NCBI GenBank assembly: GCA_000434535.1
Contig: FR878661.1
Location: 3,815-23,642 of the forward strand
DNA length: 19,828 nt
Direction: 5' to 3'
From: Collinsella sp. CAG:166
Lineage (GTDB): Bacteria > Actinomycetota > Coriobacteriia > Coriobacteriales > Coriobacteriaceae
Under the pieces are notes generated by a model. That model had not been told where the DNA came from. It saw only the letters and a program-made list of their open reading frames with translations, and ran no database searches. Numbering within the stretch: the first letter of the stretch is position 1; the number at the start of each line of letters is the position of its first letter. Shown here one piece after another: positions 14,308 through 19,828 of the stretch. The position numbers and the translations under genes were made by a program.

Positions 14308-16092
14308 ATGGCAGCCTTGTTCACGACCCCCAAACGCAATGACACTACCGCCGGAACCCATGTTGCCGAACCCGACGTTCGCCGTCGCATAGGACTCGCG
14401 CACGGCAGCTGGCGCCGCGTGACGCGCCGCATCGTCGCGGGCGCCGTGTGCGCGCTCACGGTGAGCTCGCTGCTCATGCCGAGCGTCTCGCTCGCAGCGG
14501 AATGGGTCAAGGTCGGCGGCAACAAGTACAACACCGCGGCGAGCGACGAGGCCGGTACCTGGTCGTGGGACGGCGCCGACGACTTGAAGCTCAACAACTA
14601 TAACGGCAGCGAGATCCAGGCCGCAGGCAAGCTCAACGTGAATTACTCGGGAACCAACATCGTCACTGCCGAATGGATCGAAAGCATCAACGTTTCTCAT
14701 GGCACTAACGAGAATGCCGAGCTCAATATCCAAGGCGACGAGGGCGGCACGCTCAGCGTGACATCTACTGAGGACGCTATCCTCTCCACGGGTAATATCA
14801 ACATCGACGGAGCCGGATCCGTCAACGCCACGAGCACTGGGTTTGATGCCATCAATGCCGGAGGTGATCTCGCTATCAAAGGTTCGGGCAACGTCAACGC
14901 CACGGGTGCATCGGATGGCATCAGGGCAAACGGCAATATCACGATTGACGACAGCGGAGCCGTCACCGCCAGGGCTACCAAGGACAAGGGTATTGGAGCC
15001 GACAAGAACCTCACCATCAAGAGTGGCGGGACGGTCGAGGCAAGCTCAGCCGATGGTGAGGCCCTTTGGAGCGGCGGCAATATCAACATCTCGGACGGCA
15101 GCCAGGTCAAGGCAAGCTCCGAGAAAGACGCTGCCGTCGAGGCCAAGGGCAGCCTCGCAGCCACAAACGCCTCCCTCAACGTAAACGGTGTTGAATATGG
15201 CGTCTATGCCCACAAGGGCATCACCCTCGATCATGCAAACGTGACGGTCCGTGCAAGTAAAGGCAGATACGGTGGCGCCAACGCCCTCTTCACCTACCAG
15301 GACGACATCGTCGTCAAGAACGGCTCCACCGTGGACGCGTTTGCGGAAGGCGAGGTTTCGGCTGCATTCTCCACCAGAAACGATCGACCCAACGAGAAGG
15401 GCGGCCACATCTACATCAGCGACTCCGTTGTCAAGGCCATAGCCCGCTATGTCGAGAACGGCGACGGCCCCATCCCCTACAGCGAAAACCAAGATGGCGA
15501 GACGAGGCGCGAACCCCAAGGCGAGAACATCGGCATCATCGCCCAGACCAGCGAGGGCGTCACACCCGCAGTCATCTCGATCATCCGCAGCAAGGTAACG
15601 GCCGAAGGAGATACAGCGGCAATCTTTGCCCGTGTCATGAGCGCTGACGGCAAGACAATCGGCACCATCAAGATTGAGAACGCCGCCATCCAGACGCCCG
15701 AAGGCGGCAAGGTCATTGACTATCGCAAGCTCCGTGACGGCATCTACGAGGCAGGCCAAGCCATCGGCACGGGCGACGCCACGGTCGACTCCCTCTATAT
15801 CAAAGCAGTCGCCAAAAGTACGACCATCGCACCTCCCGAGGTAGCCAAGCCGGAAGACCCCAAGCCCGACGAGACCAAGCCCGCAGAAAGCAAGCCCGCT
15901 GAGTCCAAGCAGAACCCCAAGCCTGAGGGCTCAAAGCCGACCAAGGCCGTTGCGGCTTCAACCACGAAAGCCAAGACTACCGGCGTGCTCGCGGCAACCG
16001 GCGACACCTCGGGTGCGGCCATCGTGGCAACCGTCCTTGCGGGAACAGCCGCTATCGCCGCAGGCACCATGGCGAGCCGTAAGCGTTCTTAG
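14308..16092 (+). CDS. Secreted beta-helix-like surface protein with LAATG sorting signal (copy B)
   Basis: This 594-residue paralogue of the preceding protein shares the same basic N-terminus and signal segment (RRIVAGAVCALTVSSLLMP), with cleavage expected after SLAA. It has a Gly/Asn/Ser-rich beta-helix body with rungs such as GNINIDGAGSVNATSTGFDA and GDLAIKGSGNVNATGA, a Pro/Lys/Glu linker with PKPDETKPAESKPAESK, and LAATG at 561-565 followed by a hydrophobic helix and RKRS. Segments GGHIYISDSVVKAIARYVE and SKVTAEGDTAAIFA are almost identical to copy A, while the middle has diverged. The ATG at 14308 follows GGGAG; a longer frame to 14146 would cross the terminator. Each copy has its own leader and terminator, so the two can be expressed separately. 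Wall anchoring is inferred from the motif; function is unknown. Confidence 0.82.
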   Translation: MAALFTTPKRNDTTAGTHVAEPDVRRRIGLAHGSWRRVTRRIVAGAVCALTVSSLLMPSVSLAAEWVKVGGNKYNTAASDEAGTWSWDGADDLKLNNYNGSEIQAAGKLNVNYSGTNIVTAEWIESINVSHGTNENAELNIQGDEGGTLSVTSTEDAILSTGNINIDGAGSVNATSTGFDAINAGGDLAIKGSGNVNATGASDGIRANGNITIDDSGAVTARATKDKGIGADKNLTIKSGGTVEASSADGEALWSGGNINISDGSQVKASSEKDAAVEAKGSLAATNASLNVNGVEYGVYAHKGITLDHANVTVRASKGRYGGANALFTYQDDIVVKNGSTVDAFAEGEVSAAFSTRNDRPNEKGGHIYISDSVVKAIARYVENGDGPIPYSENQDGETRREPQGENIGIIAQTSEGVTPAVISIIRSKVTAEGDTAAIFARVMSADGKTIGTIKIENAAIQTPEGGKVIDYRKLRDGIYEAGQAIGTGDATVDSLYIKAVAKSTTIAPPEVAKPEDPKPDETKPAESKPAESKQNPKPEGSKPTKAVAASTTKAKTTGVLAATGDTSGAAIVATVLAGTAAIAAGTMASRKRS

Positions 16093-16149
16093 ACGCCTCT
16101 GCGCACATGGCAGCTCCCGCGAAGGCCCCGAGCCCCAGCACCGTTTAAC

Positions 16150-16187
16150 AACGCCACCGCCGAGCTCCCCTCCGGCGGTGGCGTTTT
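16150..16187 (+). terminator. Intrinsic terminator after surface protein B
   Basis: AACGCCACCGCCG (16150-16162) and CGGCGGTGGCGTT (16173-16185) are perfect 13-base arms around a 10-base loop, followed by TT. It differs from the permease-derived terminator after copy A. Confidence 0.9.
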
Positions 16188-16299
16188 CCATATGCGTCCG
16201 CAGGGGATGCACGAGATTGTCTTTGGTCTAGCCCAACCGGCATACGCTGGCGTGCGACAATTGGGGCTGCCGATATCACAACACTGAGAGAAGCCCGTC

Positions 16300-16965
16300 A
16301 TGGAAGCGCATCAAAAGCAGATAACCGTTTATTCGAATCATACGGAAAGCGCGCCTGTCATTTACCTTCCTGTGGTCGTGGGCGACGGCAGCGAGGTTTA
16401 TAAGTGTTGCCGAGAGCTCGACTGTCCGCCATTCGCCCTCGTCACCATTGGCGGGCTCGATTGGAATCGCGAGCTGAGCCCCTGGGCATGCGACGGGACC
16501 GTACGCGATGCCGAGCCTTTCGGCGGCCAAGCTGCCGATTTTCTTGATGAGCTGCTGAATCAGATAATCCCCCAGGTCGAGTCGTCGCTTCCTCAGCCGC
16601 CCACCTGGCGCGGCATTGCCGGTTACTCGCTCGCGGGCCTCTTCGCACTCTGGTCCCTCTGGCAAACCGACGCCTTTGACCGCGCGGCGAGCGCATCGGG
16701 GTCGCTGTGGTTTCCCGAATTTGTCGACCGTGCCAGTACGGCCCCTTTTGCCGGCAGCCCGCAAGCCGTCTATCTATCACTCGGCAAAAAGGAAACCAAG
16801 ACGCCCAACCGCATGATGCGGCATGTACTCGACGACACACGCGCGATGGAAGCGTTGCTCGTCGAGCGCGGCATCCCAACAACGCTGGAGCTCAACCCCG
16901 GCAATCACTTTGCCCAAACCGACTTACGCATGGCCCGCGGCATCCACTGGATAATGACACATTAA
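16300..16965 (+). CDS. Alpha/beta-fold esterase of the IroE/Fes type
   Basis: This 221-residue protein is a putative serine esterase of the alpha/beta hydrolase fold (esterase D / enterochelin-esterase-like group). The nucleophile elbow is GYSLAG with Ser110, and the catalytic His is probably H203 in NPGNHF near the end. The acid residue is uncertain, perhaps in LGKKETKTPNRM (161-172). It lacks a signal peptide, so it should act in the cytoplasm. Relatives open siderophore trilactones or hydrolyse small esters, but no siderophore genes are visible, so the substrate is open. The ATG at 16300 is preceded only by a weak GAGAGAAG site. It is convergent with the uracil permease gene and shares a bidirectional terminator with it. 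Confidence 0.75.
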   Translation: MEAHQKQITVYSNHTESAPVIYLPVVVGDGSEVYKCCRELDCPPFALVTIGGLDWNRELSPWACDGTVRDAEPFGGQAADFLDELLNQIIPQVESSLPQPPTWRGIAGYSLAGLFALWSLWQTDAFDRAASASGSLWFPEFVDRASTAPFAGSPQAVYLSLGKKETKTPNRMMRHVLDDTRAMEALLVERGIPTTLELNPGNHFAQTDLRMARGIHWIMTH

Positions 16966-16967
16966 AA

Positions 16968-17012
16968 ATGGTGCCCACACGCATATACGCATGGGCACCA
17001 TATCTTGTTTTA
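16968..17012. terminator. Bidirectional terminator between esterase and uracil permease
   Basis: ATGGTGCCCA (16968-16977) and TGGGCACCAT (16992-17001) pair perfectly. On the plus strand ATCTTGTTTT follows; on the minus strand TTTTTAAT follows, so both convergent genes can use it. Confidence 0.85.
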
Positions 17013-17026
17013 GCTGAACGCAGCTG

Positions 17027-18361
17027 CTACTCAGCAGCCTCCTCAAGCTCGGAGACATCAAACTCAAAGTCGTTACCCGGCAGGATGGCGTTGAGCACAA
17101 TGCCCACCAGTGAGCCCACGGCAATGCCGGACAGCGAAATAGTCACGCCGCCCAGCTCCAACACGATGGCGCCGGCGGTGCTGTACGCGATGCCGAGCGA
17201 AAGCACGAGCACCAGCGCGGCAACCAGCACGTTGCGGTTGTTCTGGAAATCGACCTGGTTCTCGATGAGGTTGCGGACGCCCACAGCGCTGATCATGCCG
17301 TAGAGCACGAGCGACACACCGCCGATCACACACGCCGGCATGGCCGCAATGACAGCCGCGAACTTGGGGCAGAACGAAAGCACGATGGCGCAACACGCGG
17401 CAATTCGAATTACGCGCGGGTCGAACACGCGCGTCAGGGCGAGCACGCCGGTGTTCTCACCATACGTAGTGTTGGCCGGAGCGCCAAAGAGCGAAGCCAG
17501 AATCGTAGCAAGGCCGTCGCCGAGCAGCGTGCGATGCAGACCGGGATCGGCAATGTAGTTGCGCTCGCAAGTCGAACCGATAGCAGAGATATCGCCGATA
17601 TGCTCGATCATGGTCGCGAAGGCCAGCGGCATGATGGTGATGATGGCCGTCGTGGCAAGACCGCTATCGAACTGCGGCCCAAAGAGTGCAAACACGGTGT
17701 TGTCCCACACGATGGGCAAACCAACCCAAGGAGCGGCTGCGACGCCAGAAAAGTCGACCTCGCCGAGCGCAGCCGCAACGGCATAGCTCACCACAACGCC
17801 CAGCAAAATCGGCACGATCTTGACCATGCCACGGCCCCAGATGTTGCAGATGACGATAACGACAACGCCAATGACAGCCACAAGCCAGTTGGTCTGGCAG
17901 TTAGCAATAGCGGAACTTGCCAGGATCAAGCCGATGGAAATGACGATGGGGCCAGTCACCACCGGCGGAAAGAAACGCATGACACGCTTGGCGCCAAACG
18001 CGCGGAACAGGGCCGCCAGCACCGGATAGAGCAGACCGGCACAAGCTACGCCCAGGCAGGCGTAGGGCAAAAGCTCGGCCTCGCCGTTGGGCGCGATTGC
18101 GGCATAACCGGCAATAAAGGCAAACGATGAGCCTAAGAATGCCGGTACCTTACCGCGCGACAGGAAGTGGAACAGCAGCGTGCCCAAGCCGGCAAACAAA
18201 AGCGTTGCCGATACCGAGAGGCCGGTGAGCACGGGCACCAGCACGGTGGCGCCAAACATGGCAAACAGGTGCTGTAGGCCGAGCAGGAACATGCGCGGGC
18301 GGCCGAGCGACGATGCGTCGTAGATGGCATCGCTGACGGCGGGCGTCGAGGACTGGGACAT
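17027..18361 (-). CDS. uraA: UraA-type uracil permease (NCS2 family)
   Basis: This 444-residue membrane protein is a UraA/PyrP-like uracil-proton symporter with about 14 helices in two inverted seven-helix halves. The NCS2 signature NTTYGENTGVLALTRV lies at 297-312. Glu253 (in MIEHIGD) and Glu302 align by motif with E. coli UraA Glu241 and Glu290, which bind uracil. SSFAFI (78-83) is also typical. The ATG at 18361 is preceded by AAAGGAC. The C-terminal tail is acidic. It is the second nucleobase permease in the window, from a different NCS2 branch than the purine permease at 10716. No pyr genes adjoin it. A dyad at 18418-18436 lies over its probable -10. Confidence 0.92.
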   Translation of the reverse strand: MSQSSTPAVSDAIYDASSLGRPRMFLLGLQHLFAMFGATVLVPVLTGLSVSATLLFAGLGTLLFHFLSRGKVPAFLGSSFAFIAGYAAIAPNGEAELLPYACLGVACAGLLYPVLAALFRAFGAKRVMRFFPPVVTGPIVISIGLILASSAIANCQTNWLVAVIGVVVIVICNIWGRGMVKIVPILLGVVVSYAVAAALGEVDFSGVAAAPWVGLPIVWDNTVFALFGPQFDSGLATTAIITIMPLAFATMIEHIGDISAIGSTCERNYIADPGLHRTLLGDGLATILASLFGAPANTTYGENTGVLALTRVFDPRVIRIAACCAIVLSFCPKFAAVIAAMPACVIGGVSLVLYGMISAVGVRNLIENQVDFQNNRNVLVAALVLVLSLGIAYSTAGAIVLELGGVTISLSGIAVGSLVGIVLNAILPGNDFEFDVSELEEAAE

Positions 18362-18417
18362 GGATGTCCTTTCGAATGGAAGGGCGATCAGGCATATCGG
18401 ATAACCTGCCCGAACGA

Positions 18418-18436
18418 TACAATCCGAACCATTGTA
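18418..18436 (-). promoter_or_regulatory. Dyad over the probable uraA promoter
   Basis: TACAAT-N7-ATTGTA is a perfect six-base-arm dyad. Read on the minus strand its first arm gives TACAAT (18436-18431), a good -10, though no convincing -35 lies 17 bases upstream. GATAC flanks both sides (18416-18420 and 18440-18444). A repressor site overlapping the -10 is plausible. Confidence 0.45.
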
Positions 18437-18483
18437 CGCGATACACTATGCCTCGCACGCGCCGCCACCTGCAAACACTAGCG

Positions 18484-19617
18484 CTATTTCCAAACGCGCT
18501 CGGCAATGCGCTTGACCAGCGCGATCTTTGCCCATTGCTCATCCTCGGTCAGCTTGTTGCCAATCTCGCAGCTGGCAAAGCCGCACTGAGGCGACAGATA
18601 CAGGTTCTCGAGCGGCACGTGCTTTGCAGCCTCGCGGATGCGCTCGACGATAACATCCTCGTTCTCGAGCTCTGCCGCCTTGGTGGTTACCAAGCCCAGC
18701 ACGACCTTCTTGCCCGGGGCAACGTACTTGAGCGGCTCAAAACCGCCGGCGCGCGGCGTATCGAACTCCAAGTAAAATGCGTCGACATCCTCGTTTGCGA
18801 ACAGGTACGGCGCGATGGGGTCGTAGCCGCCCTCGAAGGCATAGGTAGAGTGGTAGTTGCCGCGGCATACATGCGTGTTGATAACCAGATCGTCGGGCTT
18901 GTCCGCGATGGCGGCGTTGTTGAGCGCCACGCCCAGCTCGCTTACCTTTTGCAGATCGACCGGGCTCATGCCGGTCTTGGACACAAAGTCGGTATCGCAG
19001 TAGATGCCCCAGGTGCAGTCATCAAACTGGATGTTGCGGCAGCCTGCTGCGTACAGGTCGGCGATCACCGTACGATAAGCGGCTGCAATGGCGTCGGCAA
19101 GTTCCTCATCGGTCTTGTAGACGGCGCGCAGGCTCTCCTGCTGGCCATCGCAGCGGTCAAGCGTGACCTCAGAGAACGTTTGAATCGGCGCCGGGATGGT
19201 TTGACGCGCGACCTGGTCCTCCCCCTCGAGCGCCTTGACAAATTTAAAGTGCTCGACGAACGGATGGTTCTCGCCGCTGATGGGACCGGTCACCACGGCG
19301 GTGTCTGCCGTCGTCTCCTCGTCATGGAACATATAGCCTGTGCGCGAGGTGCGACGCTCGACGCCGTTCAGCCCCCACATAAAATCGAGGTGCCAGTAGC
19401 TGCGGCGAAACTCGCCATCGGTGATGACCTGCAGGCCGGCGGCCTTCTGCTTGGCCACTAAGTCGCGGATGGCCTCGTCCTCGACGGCCTTAAGGCCGGA
19501 AGCGTCGAGTTTACCCGCGACATAGGCGGCGCGGGCGTCCTTGACGGCCTGCGGACGAAGAAAACTGCCGACGATATCGGCGCGAAACGGCGCGTTCGGT
19601 TGAATCGAAGTGCTCAT
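18484..19617 (-). CDS. MetE C-domain-like methyltransferase (YxjG type)
   Basis: This 377-residue protein matches the catalytic half of cobalamin-independent methionine synthase (MetE), as in B. subtilis YxjG/YxjH. These proteins transfer a methyl group to a zinc-bound thiol such as homocysteine. Zinc ligands are visible as H249 and C251 (NTHVCRGN), E284 (FYLEFD) and C345 (SPQCGFAS). DGEFRRSYW (67-75) and QFDD (197-200) are also family-typical. The N-terminal MetE domain is absent, so methyl donor binding may differ from MetE; the donor is unknown. The ATG at 19617 follows AAAGGGAG; an upstream in-frame ATG at 19635 overlaps no site. A gene end resembling a LysR regulator lies upstream in the same direction. 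Several dyads lie in the leader. Confidence 0.87.
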   Translation of the reverse strand: MSTSIQPNAPFRADIVGSFLRPQAVKDARAAYVAGKLDASGLKAVEDEAIRDLVAKQKAAGLQVITDGEFRRSYWHLDFMWGLNGVERRTSRTGYMFHDEETTADTAVVTGPISGENHPFVEHFKFVKALEGEDQVARQTIPAPIQTFSEVTLDRCDGQQESLRAVYKTDEELADAIAAAYRTVIADLYAAGCRNIQFDDCTWGIYCDTDFVSKTGMSPVDLQKVSELGVALNNAAIADKPDDLVINTHVCRGNYHSTYAFEGGYDPIAPYLFANEDVDAFYLEFDTPRAGGFEPLKYVAPGKKVVLGLVTTKAAELENEDVIVERIREAAKHVPLENLYLSPQCGFASCEIGNKLTEDEQWAKIALVKRIAERVWK

Positions 19618-19658
19618 AGATATCTCCCTTTGCATTGGTTGCTTTATCGAGACAGAGT

Positions 19659-19736
19659 ATGAGCGCTCATGTGGTCATCGTAAAATATACGTTTATGACA
19701 GTTTGATATAGATGCTTCCTATATCAGTCTGGACTG
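19659..19736. promoter_or_regulatory. Cluster of dyads upstream of the MetE-like gene
   Basis: Three perfect inverted repeats occur in 78 bases: ATGAGCGCTCAT (19659-19670), TGATATAG-N7-CTATATCA (19704-19711 and 19719-19726) and CAGTC-TG-GACTG (19725-19736). The first resembles palindromes bound by LysR-type regulators; the second may instead be a weak terminator for the gene to the right. No SAM riboswitch was recognised. Confidence 0.45.
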
Positions 19737-19771
19737 CCATAAAGAGATTTGACCCGTGCAGAATACAGCGG

Positions 19772-19828
19772 CTAAATATGCTGACGAATCGCGTCGATAT
19801 AGGCTTGGCCGTAGCGCGTGAGCGTCGT
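19772..19828 (-). CDS. 3' end of a gene, possibly LysR family regulator
   Basis: Only the last 18 codons and a TAG stop (19774-19772) are inside the window. They read TTLTRYGQAYIDAIRQHI, which looks like the C-terminal helix that ends many LysR-type effector domains. A LysR regulator next to a MetE-like gene would fit the MetR pattern, but with so little sequence both the gene and its family are uncertain. Confidence 0.4.
   Translation of the reverse strand, partial: TTLTRYGQAYIDAIRQHI

Larger units (their letters stand above)
14058..16092 (+). repeat. Tandem duplication unit B
   Basis: Second copy of the unit starting in the permease 3' end and ending with the surface-protein gene. Similarity to unit A is highest in the leader, signal peptide, the part after residue 300 and the sorting signal, and lowest in the central beta-helix rungs. 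Confidence 0.85.

Overview
The window looks like a chromosomal stretch from a high-GC Gram-positive gut bacterium, most likely a Coriobacteriia member close to Collinsella. This is an inference from several things: GC-rich codon use, purine-rich ribosome binding sites followed by ATG or GTG starts, an intracellular bile salt hydrolase, a Kup-type potassium transporter, and two secreted proteins ending in an LAATG sorting signal. No RNA gene, CRISPR array, transposase or phage gene was recognised. No gene-free stretch exceeds 300 bases; the longest is 547-840 (294 bases).

Layout. Bases 1-2969 hold a nitroreductase (minus), a small unknown protein (plus), and a MarR regulator translationally coupled to an ABC exporter subunit. 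The exporter stops dead just after its Walker A motif. The break falls in the loop of a hairpin repeat whose other visible copy is at the window's left edge, so a rearrangement or an assembly join happened there. Bases 2967-6537 hold an AlaA-type alanine aminotransferase fused to an N-terminal XRE helix-turn-helix domain, with four phased TTCAATTT-type half-sites upstream. They also hold a LysR regulator divergent from an EamA-type exporter, with a perfect dyad of LysR-box form between them.

Bases 6572-10715 carry kup, a bile salt hydrolase of the choloylglycine hydrolase family, and a peptide-deformylase-like protein that keeps its metal ligands but has Met in place of the catalytic Glu. Bases 10716-16187 carry an AzgA-type purine permease followed by two tandem copies of a secreted beta-helix-like surface protein. 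The second copy is preceded by a relic of the permease 3' end and its terminator, so the pair arose as a tandem duplication of about 2.08 kb.

Bases 16300-19828 carry a cytoplasmic alpha/beta-fold esterase, a UraA-type uracil permease, a MetE-C-domain (YxjG-like) methyltransferase, and the last codons of what may be a LysR-type regulator at the right edge.

The genes are mostly single transcription units separated by clear intrinsic terminators. The linked sets are MarR-ABC (overlapping), LysR/EamA (divergent with shared control region) and the surface-protein pair. The least ordinary content is the truncated exporter at the half hairpin, the XRE-AlaA fusion with its putative self-operator, the Glu-less deformylase relative, and the LAATG surface-protein duplication.
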